Numbered from the stretch's first letter, positions 52,271 to 61,463 are shown. The stretch is DNA of 64,000 nt from Streptomyces werraensis (GCA_014656175.1 BNBX01000003.1:56573-120572); one strand, 5' to 3'. Made by a program: numbers and translations. Notes: generated from the letters alone by a model not told the origin.

Positions 52271-54232
52271 TCACACGGCGACCGACGCGTGGTCGGCCGC
52301 CGGGGACACCTCGGCCAGCGCGCGCAGCAGCGCCCGGGCCACCGCGTCGTTCTGCCGGAAGCCCGGCGAGTCGGTGCGGGGCCGGGCGAACGCGGCGACG
52401 GCACGGCTGTTGGTGGGCGCCCCCAGCGCGACCCGCCGCGGGTGCGGTGCGCCCAGTGACGGGTCGACGAGCCGCCCGTCCGTGGGGGAGACGGTGAGCA
52501 GTCCCGAGCGGTGGGTGAACGCCGGGTCCCTGACGACCTCTTCGGCGAGCGACCCCGAGCGGTGCAGGTCGCGCAGCAACGGGTCCTCGGTGCGGTCGAG
52601 GCTGGGGCCCGGCAGGTACGCCTCGATCAGGGCGGTGGCACGGGTGGTGTGGCCGGGGACGGTGGGGCTGGTCGCGGTGAAGGTGCCGGTGGACTCGTCG
52701 GCGGCGATCCGGACGTCCGCGCCGAGGAAACGGACCACGCCCGCCTCGGACAGCGCGAGGAGCTGACGCAGCCGGAAGCCGGGCGGGCCCGAGGCGAGGA
52801 AGCTGAAGAAGCCCTGCCACCACCCGTCGAGCTGCTCCGCCACGGACCGCGCGGTCAGCCGGCCCGACTCCACCAGCCGCGGCAGCTGCCCGTAGAGGGA
52901 CAGCAGGGCGAGGAACGCGCCGAGGTCGGCGCTGAACTCCGGGTTCTCACGGCGGGCGACGTCCCTTGCGATGTACGTCCGCAAGTGGTCCTGGAAGGCG
53001 TCCGGTGACGCGAAGGCCAGTCCGTCCAGCGGCCGGTCCAGCGCCTCGAAGTCCAGCCGGTCCGCCGGGTCCGGCACCGCCGACGCGACGAGCTCCGTCA
53101 TCTCGGGGTCGTACCAGCCGAGTCGGTCGTAGGCGCCGGCGAAGTCCGCCCAGGGGAGCGCGGTCCGGCCGGGGTGGGCGTGGAACAGTTCGTGGTAGTG
53201 GCCGTAGCCGATCTCCTTCGCCATCAGCGGCCACACGTCCCGACGCAGGTCCAGCGAGCGGTCCTCGGCGAGCAGCGCGTCCACCGCTCCGGGGCCGAAG
53301 TACCGGGGCAGCGCGGGGCGCGGCCCCTGGAGCCGGTAACGGGTCTTGGAGTGGTACGGCACCCCGCGACGCGACCCGACGTGCACCACGGGTTCCCGGC
53401 CCGACGGCAGGTAGTGGAGACTGCCGTCGGGCCGGGTGCGGAACCGGCCGCCGCGCCCCTCCGTGAGCAGGGACATCAGGTCGACGAAGGCCAGCCCGAA
53501 GCCGCGCAGCAGGACGTGCTCGCCGGGCCGCAGCGCGGACAGGTCGGCGTCGGCGGAGAACTGCGGCGGCAGGTGGAAGCGGCCGTGCCGGCGGGCGAAG
53601 CCGGCGAACGCGCGGTGCTCCGCGGCCGGTTCGGCGCCGATGTGCCCCTGGGCGAGGACGACCAGGTCGGCGGTGAGCGGAGCGTCCCTCCCGTCCAGGC
53701 GCACCCGCTGCGGGCCGTCCGGGGGGCCGGTGACCGACGTCGCCGTGGTGCGGTGCCACTCGACGGTGACCGACGGCGGCAGCTCGGTCAGCACCCGGCG
53801 GAACACCCAGTCCAGGTAGGCGCTCTGGGCGCGGCGGGTGGGGAAGTCGGCGGGATCCAGCGCGCGCAGCTCGGCGAGCACCTCCGGGTCGGCGGGCTCG
53901 GCGTACGGTGCGTGGCGCGGGCCCCGGCCGGAGAACTGGGCCGCCCACTCGGCCAGCGACGGGCCGGGCCGCACCGGGCCTTCGACGGTGGACGACTCGT
54001 CGGTGAACATCGTGACGTCCTCCGCCATCGAGTTCATCCGCAGCAGCCCCGACTGCTCGTGCCGCCATATCCGCCCCGGACCCGGCGGATGCGGGTCGAT
54101 GAGATGGATGTGCAACGCCCGTGCGCCGTCCCAGAGTTCGGGCGCGTTGGCGGCGATGCGCTCCAGCAGTCCGGTGGCGCGCGGCCCCGCGCCGACGACG
54201 GCCAGCACCGCGGGCGCGGAGGTGCCGCTCAC
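52271..54232 (-). CDS. FAD/NAD(P)-binding protein of sulfur-linked divergent operon
   Basis: A 653-residue flavoprotein candidate of the FAD-NAD(P)-binding (PF13454-like) family. The N-terminal dinucleotide motif is VVGAGPRATGLLERI. A second conserved block, LVVLAQGHIG, follows near residue 195. There is no membrane segment. Its GTG start overlaps the stop of the upstream permease gene, so flavoprotein and transporter are made together. It faces an operon of LLM flavin monooxygenases across a shared control region. It may oxidise an imported sulfur amino-acid derivative or supply electrons. Its specific reaction is unknown. Confidence 0.85.
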   Translation of the reverse strand: MSGTSAPAVLAVVGAGPRATGLLERIAANAPELWDGARALHIHLIDPHPPGPGRIWRHEQSGLLRMNSMAEDVTMFTDESSTVEGPVRPGPSLAEWAAQFSGRGPRHAPYAEPADPEVLAELRALDPADFPTRRAQSAYLDWVFRRVLTELPPSVTVEWHRTTATSVTGPPDGPQRVRLDGRDAPLTADLVVLAQGHIGAEPAAEHRAFAGFARRHGRFHLPPQFSADADLSALRPGEHVLLRGFGLAFVDLMSLLTEGRGGRFRTRPDGSLHYLPSGREPVVHVGSRRGVPYHSKTRYRLQGPRPALPRYFGPGAVDALLAEDRSLDLRRDVWPLMAKEIGYGHYHELFHAHPGRTALPWADFAGAYDRLGWYDPEMTELVASAVPDPADRLDFEALDRPLDGLAFASPDAFQDHLRTYIARDVARRENPEFSADLGAFLALLSLYGQLPRLVESGRLTARSVAEQLDGWWQGFFSFLASGPPGFRLRQLLALSEAGVVRFLGADVRIAADESTGTFTATSPTVPGHTTRATALIEAYLPGPSLDRTEDPLLRDLHRSGSLAEEVVRDPAFTHRSGLLTVSPTDGRLVDPSLGAPHPRRVALGAPTNSRAVAAFARPRTDSPGFRQNDAVARALLRALAEVSPAADHASVAV

Positions 54233-55257
54233 CGGTCACCGCCGATCGCCGGGCGGGCGTCGGCAGCGGTCGCCCTGCGCAGCCACAGGCGCAGCGCGGT
54301 CAGCCGGCGGCGCAGCCGTTGCAGCGGAGTGGGCGGCAGGGAACGGGAGCCGCCGCGCGCGTAGTGCCGTTCGACGTAGAACTGGGCGATGCTCAGCGCC
54401 GTGGTGACCGTGATGTACCACAGGGTGGCGACCATCAGCAGCGGGATGATCTGGTACGTCTGGTTGTAGATCAGCTGCACCGAGTACAGCAGGTCGTGCA
54501 CGGCCAGCACGCTGACGATGCTCGTGCCCTTCAGGGTGCCGATCAGCATGTTGCCCGCGGTGGGCACGATGGAGCGCATGGCCTGCGGTACCACGATCCG
54601 GCGCAGCGTACGGCGCCGGCTCAGCCCCAGGGCCTGGGCTGCCTCGGTCTGTCCGGAGTCCACCGACAGGATGCCACCGCGCACCACCTCGGCCGCGTAC
54701 GCGCTCTCGTGGAGGGTCAGCCCGATCACGGCGGTCAGCGTGGGTCCGAGCAGGTTGACCGTCTGCACGGTGACGAACTGCGGACCGAAGGGGATGCCGA
54801 AGCCGAGCGTCGGGTAGAGCGCGCCGATGTTGAACCAGAACAGCAGCTGCACCAGCAGCGGCGTGGACCGGAAGATCCATATGTAGCCCCAGCTGAGCGT
54901 GCGCAGCACCGGGTTGCCGGAGAGCCGCATCACCGCCAGCACGGTGCCGGTCAGGAACCCCAGCACCATCACCACGGCGGTCAGCCACAGCGACAGCAGC
55001 AGTCCGTCCAGCACGGCGGAGGTGGTGAAGTAGCGCCCCACCACGCTCCATTGGAAGGCGTCGTTGCGGACGACGGAGTTGAGGAGCATCGCGAACAGCA
55101 GCAGGGCGATGCCGGCGCCGATCCATCGGCCGACGTTCCGGCGCGGCACGATCCGCGGGACGTCCGTGTCGGGGGCGGGGGAGGGGGCGGGGGCGTCCGG
55201 CTGTTTTCTCGGCGGGACCGCGGCAGGGGCCGGCGTGACGCCGGAAGGCATGACCAT
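54229..55257 (-). CDS. Amino-acid ABC transporter permease (divergent)
   Basis: A 342-residue permease of the His/Glu/Gln family. A Pro-rich cytoplasmic N-terminus of about 45 residues precedes five membrane helices. Conserved signatures are WIFRSTPLLVQLLFWFN and the EAA loop EAAQALGLSRRRTLRRIVVPQA. It is clearly paralogous to the permease at 57373. No ATPase or binding protein is in its own operon, so it probably uses the ATPase at 58386 and one of the two binding proteins. ATG at 55257 follows GGAGA at 9 nt. A good promoter lies about 190 bp upstream. Confidence 0.92.
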   Translation of the reverse strand: MVMPSGVTPAPAAVPPRKQPDAPAPSPAPDTDVPRIVPRRNVGRWIGAGIALLLFAMLLNSVVRNDAFQWSVVGRYFTTSAVLDGLLLSLWLTAVVMVLGFLTGTVLAVMRLSGNPVLRTLSWGYIWIFRSTPLLVQLLFWFNIGALYPTLGFGIPFGPQFVTVQTVNLLGPTLTAVIGLTLHESAYAAEVVRGGILSVDSGQTEAAQALGLSRRRTLRRIVVPQAMRSIVPTAGNMLIGTLKGTSIVSVLAVHDLLYSVQLIYNQTYQIIPLLMVATLWYITVTTALSIAQFYVERHYARGGSRSLPPTPLQRLRRRLTALRLWLRRATAADARPAIGGDR

Positions 55258-55442
55258 CGAAGGAATCTCCGGGGGAGGGGCGCGGGCGTGGATGACGGCC
55301 CGGCGACACCTCTGGCCCAGGGCGCGGCAGTGGCTGTCCGCGCGGGCACGGTGCGCCGGGGTCCGGCGTCGTCACATGCGCCGCGTCCCTCAACGCGGCC
55401 GGGGCGGATACCCGTTCCACACGGGCGGTCCGTCCGCCGCCG
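55258..55442 (-). other. 5' untranslated leader of the divergent permease operon
   Basis: About 180 nt lie between the predicted minus-strand start site near 55436 and the permease ATG. It has the length of a regulated leader. I find one 10-codon frame (GTG at about 55420, ending CCGCGTTGA) but no Cys-rich leader peptide like that on the plus strand, and no riboswitch I can recognise. Confidence 0.35.
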
Positions 55443-55473
55443 ATCGTAAGCGCCCGTGGCCACGCCGTGTCAA
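55443..55473 (-). promoter_or_regulatory. Promoter of the divergent permease-flavoprotein operon
   Basis: On the minus strand, TTGACA (55473-55468) is followed after 19 bp by TACGAT (55448-55443). The -35 is a perfect consensus. The spacing is long, so an activator may be needed. Confidence 0.55.
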
Positions 55474-55521
55474 CAGCGCGTCCCGATGCCCGCCGGCGGT
55501 GTCCCGGCATCCGGGCGCCGC

Positions 55522-55550
55522 TTGACGTGCGGCGCGATGTACTGCTCAAT
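55522..55550 (+). promoter_or_regulatory. Promoter of the sulfur-salvage operon leader
   Basis: TTGACG (55522-55527) is followed after 17 bp by CTCAAT (55545-55550). The -10 is weak, but it ends 7 nt before the leader-peptide ATG, the spacing expected if the mRNA starts at that ATG. Confidence 0.5.
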
Positions 55551-55557
55551 AAGTCGC

Positions 55558-55635
55558 ATGAATGCCCAGCAGCGCTTGGTGTCGCGCGATCACATCGACT
55601 TCGGTCGAGTGTGGTCCGCCGCGTGTTGCGCCTGA
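55558..55635 (+). CDS. Cysteine-type leader peptide
   Basis: A 25-codon frame, ATG at 55558 to TGA at 55635. Key residues are SRDHIDFGR in the middle and WSAACCA at the end. The pattern R-x-H-I/V-D-x-x-R-x-x-S-A then Cys residues is that of the putative leader peptides found in actinobacteria ahead of sulfur-metabolism genes. The two adjacent Cys codons (TGT TGC) at the end would stall ribosomes when cysteinyl-tRNA is scarce. A small hairpin follows 10 nt later. The peptide itself probably has no function; its translation is the sensor. Confidence 0.8.
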   Translation: MNAQQRLVSRDHIDFGRVWSAACCA

Positions 55636-55644
55636 CTCGGCAGC

Positions 55645-55662
55645 GGGCCGTCTGACCGGCCC
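55645..55662 (+). terminator. Candidate attenuator hairpin
   Basis: GGGCCG (55645-55650) pairs with CGGCCC (55657-55662) around TCTGAC, followed by the pyrimidine run TTCCCTCCCT. It lies immediately after the leader-peptide stop, where an attenuator is expected. Confidence 0.5.
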
Positions 55663-55866
55663 TTCCCTCCCTCGGTGACCCCGTCGCGGGCCGAGCTCTT
55701 CTCCCACGCGCGCTGCCGCACCCCCGTATCTCCCGACGCCCGGCGTCGTCACGCATCCCTTCACCCGTCCGTCTGACGGTTCGTCATGTCCCGTCGCCAC
55801 GCCGTGGTCCAGCCATGCGCGTGTGCGGCCGGGAATCCCCGAGAGGTCACGCCCATTTTCGCCCAA

Positions 55867-56412
55867 GTGACGCCTGAAGAAGCCGAGTTCACCTTCGTCG
55901 AAGTGCCGGTGTCCGACCCCCGGGTGCGCCCGCTGCTGCGGGAACTCGGCGACGAGTACTCCTCCCGCTACGGCCGCGACGCCCACGCCGAGCTGTCCCG
56001 CTACCCCGACGAGGAGTTCACCGCGCCGCACGGCGGCGTTCTGCTGCTGCTCCTGGAGCGGGGCGAGCCGGTCGCCGGCGGCGCCTTCCGCCGCTACGAC
56101 GCGCACACCGCCGAACTCAAGCGCATCTGGACGCACTCCGCCCACCGCCGACGCGGCCTCGCCCGCCGCGTGGTCGGCGAGCTGGAGCGCGTCGCCCGCG
56201 CCCGCGGCTACCGGCGCGTCCACCTCACCACCGGACCGCGCCAGCCCGAGGCCCGCGGCCTCTACCTGGCCACCGGCTACACACCCCTGTTCGACACGGA
56301 CGCCGACCCGGAAACCATCGGCCCGCTGCCCTTCGAGAAACACCTCGCCCACCCGGCACGCCCCGAGCGCGCCGCGACCCCGCCGCACACCCGAAAGGCC
56401 TCCCGCCCGTGA
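55867..56412 (+). CDS. GNAT family N-acetyltransferase
   Basis: A GNAT enzyme of about 181 residues. The acetyl-CoA loop is HRRRGLARRVVGELER (R/Q-x-x-G-x-A), and the last motif is ARGLYLATGYTPLF. It would transfer acetyl from acetyl-CoA to the amino group of an imported amino acid. In Bacillus, YtmI and YxeL occupy the same position and N-acetylate S-substituted cysteines before flavin-dependent C-S cleavage. The start is uncertain: GTG at 55867, an ATG at 55786 in the same frame, or a rare ATT at 55855 with GAGAGG upstream. The stop overlaps the next gene by GTGA. Confidence 0.88.
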   Translation: MTPEEAEFTFVEVPVSDPRVRPLLRELGDEYSSRYGRDAHAELSRYPDEEFTAPHGGVLLLLLERGEPVAGGAFRRYDAHTAELKRIWTHSAHRRRGLARRVVGELERVARARGYRRVHLTTGPRQPEARGLYLATGYTPLFDTDADPETIGPLPFEKHLAHPARPERAATPPHTRKASRP

Positions 56413-57353
56413 AACTCGGAACCCGACTCCACCGCGCCGCCGCGCTCGCCCTGCTCCCGCTGCTGGCCCTCACCGCCTGCGGCTCCGGCGACACCGACGG
56501 CACGGCCCCGGCGGGCGCCCAGGCCGCTCCGAAGGACGACCCCGTCGCCGACGTCCGCAAGGTCGACGCGGTCGCCGCCCTGCTGCCCGCCGACGTCCGC
56601 AGGGCCGGCACGCTCCGCGTCGGCAGCTCCGTCGGCTTCCCGCCCGGCGCCTACTACCCCAACGGCACCGACAAGGACCCGGAGGGCCAGGACATCGACA
56701 TCGCCGACGCCGTCGCCAAGGTGCTCGGCGTCGAACTCGAGCGGCAGGACGCCTCCTTCGAGACCATCCTGCCCGCCCTCGGCAGCGGTAAGTACGACGT
56801 GGGCACCGGCAACTTCGGCGTCACCGCGGAACGCCTCAGGACCATCGACTTCGTCACCTACATCAACGACGGCCAGGGCTTCGCCGTCCGCAAGGGCGAC
56901 ACCGAGCTCGGCAAGAAGAAGATCACCGACCTGGTCCAGCTGTGCGGCCTGACCATCGGCACCGGCGCCGGCACCACCTTCGAGGCCACCCTCACCGCCG
57001 AGAAGGGCGTCTGCGCCAAGGCCGGCAAGAAGCCGTACGACGTGAAGGTCTACGCCGAGAACGCCGCCACCCTCACCGCGCTCCAGCAGGGCCGCATCGA
57101 CGTCATCATGTCGACCATCAACGGCCTGCGCCACCAGGCATCGCAGCCCGCCTCGCAGACCGAGTTCCTCGGCGAGTTCCACCGTCTCGACGTCGGCTTC
57201 GCCTTCAAGAAGGGCTCCCCGCTCACCAAGGCGTTCCAGGCCGCCGTCAACGAACTGATCAAGGACGGCACGTACACCCGGATCCTCGAGAAGTGGGGCA
57301 CCACCGCCTCGGCGATCGACGCGTCCGAGATCAACCCGCGCGAACACCTCTGA
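56409..57353 (+). CDS. Amino-acid ABC transporter binding lipoprotein 1
   Basis: A 314-residue solute-binding lipoprotein of family 3. The signal ends in LTAC (Cys about 23). The binding domain starts at RRAGTLRVGSS and has IDFVTYINDGQGFAV and GRIDVIMSTINGLR. Its nearest functional analogues by context are TcyJ/TcyK of the Bacillus ytm operon, which bind cystine and related sulfur amino acids. GTG start overlaps the GNAT gene stop. Confidence 0.92.
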   Translation: MKLGTRLHRAAALALLPLLALTACGSGDTDGTAPAGAQAAPKDDPVADVRKVDAVAALLPADVRRAGTLRVGSSVGFPPGAYYPNGTDKDPEGQDIDIADAVAKVLGVELERQDASFETILPALGSGKYDVGTGNFGVTAERLRTIDFVTYINDGQGFAVRKGDTELGKKKITDLVQLCGLTIGTGAGTTFEATLTAEKGVCAKAGKKPYDVKVYAENAATLTALQQGRIDVIMSTINGLRHQASQPASQTEFLGEFHRLDVGFAFKKGSPLTKAFQAAVNELIKDGTYTRILEKWGTTASAIDASEINPREHL

Positions 57354-57372
57354 GCCGAGCAGGAACCACGCC

Positions 57373-58389
57373 ATGGCATCCACCACCGACACCGCGCCGC
57401 CCGGCCCGGCCGCCCCAGGCGCCCCGGCCCCGCCCGTACCGGACGACCCGGCCACGCTGAAGGTCGTCCCCGCCCGCCACCACGCCCGCTGGGTCGCGGC
57501 CGCCGCCGTGGCCGTGCTGGTCGCCCAGTTCACCCACGGCCTGGCCACCAACCCCGTATGGGAATGGCACGTCTTCCGGGACTACGTGCTGTCCGAGACG
57601 ATCGTCCAGGCGGTGTGGGTGACGCTCCAGCTCACCGCCTACGCCACCGTCCTCGGCTTCCTGCTCGGCACCGTCCTCGCCTTCATGCGGCTGTCCCGGA
57701 GCCCCGTGCTGCAGACCGTCGCCTGGACCTACATCTGGATCTTCCGGTCCATCCCGATGATCGTGCAGCTGGTGTTCTGGTTCAACCTGAGCGCCCTGTA
57801 CGACCGGCTGGGCTTCGGCATCCCCTTCGGCCCGGTGTTCTGGTCCGTCGACAGCAACAGCATCATCGGCACCATCGGCGCCGCCGTCATCGGACTGACC
57901 CTCCACCAGGCCGCCTACGCCGCCGAGATCGTGCGCGGCGGCGTCCTCGCCGTCGACGAGGGCCAGTTGCAGGCGGCGGCCGCGCTCGGCATCCCCCGCC
58001 TGCGGCAGATCCGGCGCATCGTCCTCCCGCAGGCCATGCGCGCCATCCTGCCCACCGCCGGCAACGAGATCATCGGCCTGCTCAAAGGCACCTCGGTGGT
58101 CTACGTGATGTCCATCGGGGAGCTCTTCTACCAGGTGCAGGTCATCTACGGCCGCAACGGCCGGGTCATCCCCCTGCTGCTGGTCGCCACCGCCTGGTAC
58201 GTCGTCCTGACCTCCCTGCTGTCGGTCGCCCAGTACTACGTGGAACGCCGCTACGCCCGCGGCGCCGACCGCACCCCGCCGCCCACCCCGCTGCAGCGCG
58301 TCCGCCGCTTCGTCCGCACCCTGCGCACGGCCGCGGCGCAGCGCCACCGGCCCGTCGTACCGTTCAAGCCCCTGGGAGACATCCGATGA
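57373..58389 (+). CDS. Amino-acid ABC transporter permease
   Basis: A 338-residue His/Glu/Gln-type permease with a Pro/Ala-rich N-terminus and five membrane helices. [17 protein letters not shown] and the EAA loop [21 protein letters not shown] are seen. It is paralogous to the divergent permease at 54229, including the C-terminal YVERRYARG, so the two probably form one heterodimeric channel. Its stop overlaps the ATPase start as ATGA. Confidence 0.93.
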   Translation: MASTTDTAPPGPAAPGAPAPPVPDDPATLKVVPARHHARWVAAAAVAVLVAQFTHGLATNPVWEWHVFRDYVLSETIVQAVWVTLQLTAYATVLGFLLGTVLAFMRLSRSPVLQTVAWTYIWIFRSIPMIVQLVFWFNLSALYDRLGFGIPFGPVFWSVDSNSIIGTIGAAVIGLTLHQAAYAAEIVRGGVLAVDEGQLQAAAALGIPRLRQIRRIVLPQAMRAILPTAGNEIIGLLKGTSVVYVMSIGELFYQVQVIYGRNGRVIPLLLVATAWYVVLTSLLSVAQYYVERRYARGADRTPPPTPLQRVRRFVRTLRTAAAQRHRPVVPFKPLGDIR

Positions 58390-59150
58390 GCGACGTCATG
58401 GTGGACGTGCGCGGCGTCCACAAGAGCTTCGGCCCGCTGGAGGTGCTGCGCGGCGTCGACCTGAGGGTCCGGGCCGGCGAGGTCACCGTCGTCCTCGGCC
58501 CGTCCGGGTCCGGCAAGTCCACACTGCTGCGCACCATCAACCACCTGGAGAAGGTCAACCGGGGCTGGATCAGCATCGACGGCGAGCTCATCGGCTACCG
58601 CCGCTCCGGCAACCGGCTGCACGAGCTGAAGGAGAAGGACGTACTGAAGCAGCGGACCCACATCGGGTTCGTCTTCCAGAACTTCAACCTCTTCCCTCAC
58701 CTCACCGTGCTCGACAACCTCGTCGAAGCACCCGTCGCCGCCCTCCGCCGCCCGCGCAAGGAGGCCCTGGAGACGGCCCGGCGGCTGCTCGCCCGCGTCG
58801 GTCTCGCCGACAAGGCCGACGCCTACCCGCGGCAGCTCTCCGGCGGACAGCAGCAGCGTGTCGCCATCGCCCGCGCACTCGCCCTGGAGCCGAAGGTGCT
58901 GCTGTTCGACGAGCCCACCTCGGCCCTCGACCCGGAGCTGGTCGGCGAAGTCCTCGACGTCATCAAGGACCTGGCCCGCACCGGCACCACCATGATCGTC
59001 GTGACCCACGAGATCGGCTTCGCCCGCGAGGTCGCCGACACCGTGGTCTTCATGGACGGCGGAGTCGTCGTGGAGCAGGGGCCGCCCTCGGCCGTCCTGG
59101 ACGAGCCGCAGCACGAGCGCACCCGCGCCTTCCTCTCCAAGGTCCTCTGA
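58386..59150 (+). CDS. Amino-acid ABC transporter ATP-binding protein
   Basis: A 254-residue ATPase of the polar-amino-acid uptake type. Walker A is [10 protein letters not shown]-loop [11 protein letters not shown], signature [15 protein letters not shown], Walker [16 protein letters not shown]-loop VVTHEIGFA. It powers the importer formed with the permease upstream and probably with the divergent permease. It is the only ABC ATPase of this locus. Confidence 0.96.
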   Translation: MSDVMVDVRGVHKSFGPLEVLRGVDLRVRAGEVTVVLGPSGSGKSTLLRTINHLEKVNRGWISIDGELIGYRRSGNRLHELKEKDVLKQRTHIGFVFQNFNLFPHLTVLDNLVEAPVAALRRPRKEALETARRLLARVGLADKADAYPRQLSGGQQQRVAIARALALEPKVLLFDEPTSALDPELVGEVLDVIKDLARTGTTMIVVTHEIGFAREVADTVVFMDGGVVVEQGPPSAVLDEPQHERTRAFLSKVL

Positions 59151-59189
59151 CCGCCCCGCCCGTCCCTCACGCACGCAAGGAGCACCCCT

Positions 59190-60170
59190 GTGTCCCCCTC
59201 GACCCTCCGCCGCACCGCCGCCGCGCTCGCCCTGACCTCCGCCCTCGCCCTCTCCGCGTGCGGCAACCCTGACGACGGAGGCACCACCGAGATCGACTCC
59301 GGCAACGGCGGCAAGACGAAGATCAACCTGACCGCCGACCAGGACCGCGTCCGCACCGGCAAGGTCGACGCCATCGCCGCCGAGGTCCCGGCGGAGGTAC
59401 GCAGGAGAGGCACCCTGGAGGTGGTGAACTCCTCCGGCTCCGCCGCGCCGCTCACCTTCGTCGCCACCGACAACAAGACCGTCATCGGCGTCGAACCCGA
59501 CATCGCCTCCCTGGTCGCCGACGTGCTCGGCCTGGAGCTGCGGCTCAACCCCGTCTCCTGGGAGAACATCTTCGTCGGCCTCGACAGCGGCAAGTACGAC
59601 GCCGGCTTCAGCAACATCACCGTCACCGAGGAACGCAAGGAGAAGTACGACTTCGCCACCTACCGCGAGGACAACCTCGGCTTCGAGGCGAAGAAGGGCA
59701 GCGGGCTGAAGATCGACGGCCCCGAGGACGTGGCAGGACTGACCGTCGCGGTCAGCAGCGGCACCAACCAGGAGAAGCTGCTCGTCGAGTGGAGCAAGGA
59801 GAACGAGCGGGCCGGCCGCGAACCGGTGGACATCAAGTACTACCAGAACGACAGCGACACCTATCTCGCCCTCCAGTCCGGCCGCATCGACGTCTACCTC
59901 GGCCCCAACCCCACCGCCGCCCACCACGCGGCGACCACCGGCAAGACCGAGGTCGTCGGGACGTACTCAGGCGCCGGCGCCGACCTCCAGGGCCTTATCG
60001 CCGCCACCACCAAGAAGGACAGCGGACTGGTCGAGCCCCTCGCCGACGCGATCGACCACGTCATCGAGAACGGCACCTACGCCGAGGTCCTGAAGCGCTG
60101 GGGCCTGTCCGACGAGGCCGTCACCACGTCCGAGATCAACCCGCCCGGTCTGCCCAGGACCGCCGGCTGA
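59190..60170 (+). CDS. Amino-acid ABC transporter binding lipoprotein 2
   Basis: A 326-residue family-3 binding lipoprotein with lipobox LSAC (Cys about 24). VNSSGSAAPLTFVATDNKTVIGVEPDIA and YDAGFSNITVTEERKEKYDFATYRED are typical binding-lobe segments. It shares weak but overall similarity with binding protein 1. Having two binding proteins and two permeases for one ATPase matches the Tcy system of Bacillus. AAGGAG precedes the GTG at 59190. Confidence 0.92.
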   Translation: MSPSTLRRTAAALALTSALALSACGNPDDGGTTEIDSGNGGKTKINLTADQDRVRTGKVDAIAAEVPAEVRRRGTLEVVNSSGSAAPLTFVATDNKTVIGVEPDIASLVADVLGLELRLNPVSWENIFVGLDSGKYDAGFSNITVTEERKEKYDFATYREDNLGFEAKKGSGLKIDGPEDVAGLTVAVSSGTNQEKLLVEWSKENERAGREPVDIKYYQNDSDTYLALQSGRIDVYLGPNPTAAHHAATTGKTEVVGTYSGAGADLQGLIAATTKKDSGLVEPLADAIDHVIENGTYAEVLKRWGLSDEAVTTSEINPPGLPRTAG

Positions 60171-60186
60171 CCACCGGACCCCCGGT

Positions 60187-60215
60187 GCGGGGACGGCGCT
60201 CCCCGCCGTCCCCGC
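60187..60215 (+). terminator. Intra-operon hairpin
   Basis: A 12-bp perfect stem (60187-60198 with 60204-60215) and 5-nt loop lie between binding protein 2 and the first monooxygenase gene. It may reduce read-through into the oxygenase genes or stabilise the upstream mRNA. Confidence 0.6.
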
Positions 60216-60260
60216 GCCCCTCACCCCATCGCCGTCACGGACTTCCTGGAAGGCACCGAC

Positions 60261-61463
60261 GTGTCCCCGACACCCGCATCACCCCTGCACCTTGCCGTCG
60301 CCCTGGAGGGCACCGGCTGGCACCCCGCCTCCTGGCGGGAGCCGGTGTCCCGCCCCCGTGAGCTGTTCACCGCCCGCTACTGGGCCGACCTGGTCGCGGA
60401 GGCCGAACGCGGCCTGCTCGACTTCGTCACCCTGGAGGACGGGCTCGGCCCCCAGACCTCCCGCTTCCTCGAACCCGACGACCGCACCGACCAGGTGCGC
60501 GGCCGCCTCGACGCCGTCCTCACCGCCGCCCGGATCGCCCCGCTGACCCGGCACATCGGCCTCGTCCCGACCGCGGTCGTCACCCACACCGAGCCGTTCC
60601 ACCTCTCCAAGGCGATCGCCACCCTCGACCACGTCAGCACCGGCCGGGCCGGCGTGCGCGTGCAGATCACCGCCCGCCCCGACGAGGCCGCCCACTTCGG
60701 CCGCCGCCACATTCCGCGGATCGACGCCTATGACGGGCCGGCCGCGCGGGAGACGGTGACCGACCTGTTCGACGAGGCCGCCGACTACGTCGAGGTGCTG
60801 CGCCGGCTCTGGGACAGCTGGGAGGACGACGCCGAGATCCGCGACGTCGCCACCGGACGCTTCATCGACCGGGACAAGCTGCACCACATCCACTTCGAGG
60901 GCCGGCACTTCAGCGTCAAGGGCCCCTCCATCACGCCCCGCCCGCCACAGGGCCAGCCCCTGGTCACCGCCCTCGCCCATGACACGATCCCCTACCGCCT
61001 GGTCGCCCGCGCCGCCGACGTCGGCTACGTCACCCCGCACGACGCCGACCAGGCCCGGGACATCGTCGCCACCGTCCGGGAGGAGCAGGAGGCGGCCGGA
61101 CGCGCCGGGGAGCCCCTGCACGTCTTCGGCGACCTCACCGTCTTCCTCGACGACGACCCGGCCGAGGCCGCCGCCCGCCGCGCCCGCCTCGACGGCCTCG
61201 CCGGGGAGCCGTACACGGCCGACGCCCGCGTCTTCACCGGCACCCCCGCCCAACTCGCCGACCTGCTGCTGGAGTTCCAGGCGGCCGGCCTCACCGGGTT
61301 CCGGCTGCGGCCCGCCGTCGTCGGCCACGACCTCCCGGCGGTCACCCGCGGCCTCGTCCCCGAACTCCAGCGCCGCGGCGCCTTCCGCCGCACCTACGAG
61401 GCCGGCACCCTGCGCGGCCTGCTGGGTCTGCCCCGGCCCGCCAACCGCTACGCCACCGCCTGA
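60261..61463 (+). CDS. LLM class flavin-dependent oxidoreductase
   Basis: A 400-residue luciferase-like monooxygenase with FMN-type (beta/alpha)8 fold. LFTARYWADLVAEAERGLLDFVTLEDG is the family start and LDHVSTGRAGVRVQIT carries the conserved LDxxSxGR motif. Its length and inserts place it near the NtaA/DmoA group. It probably hydroxylates next to sulfur, using reduced flavin and O2. GGAAGG precedes the GTG. It is the first of three consecutive LLM genes. Confidence 0.9.
   Translation: MSPTPASPLHLAVALEGTGWHPASWREPVSRPRELFTARYWADLVAEAERGLLDFVTLEDGLGPQTSRFLEPDDRTDQVRGRLDAVLTAARIAPLTRHIGLVPTAVVTHTEPFHLSKAIATLDHVSTGRAGVRVQITARPDEAAHFGRRHIPRIDAYDGPAARETVTDLFDEAADYVEVLRRLWDSWEDDAEIRDVATGRFIDRDKLHHIHFEGRHFSVKGPSITPRPPQGQPLVTALAHDTIPYRLVARAADVGYVTPHDADQARDIVATVREEQEAAGRAGEPLHVFGDLTVFLDDDPAEAAARRARLDGLAGEPYTADARVFTGTPAQLADLLLEFQAAGLTGFRLRPAVVGHDLPAVTRGLVPELQRRGAFRRTYEAGTLRGLLGLPRPANRYATA

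Noticed and set aside
55258..55442. A Cys leader peptide on the minus strand ahead of the divergent permease
   Set aside because: All three frames were read; only a 10-codon frame without Cys was found.
55786..55866. N-terminal extension of the GNAT protein, or a second leader peptide
   Set aside because: The extension reads as a poor protein start and the ATG at 55786 has no ribosome site. The alternative frame starting at 55814 lacks the leader-peptide pattern.
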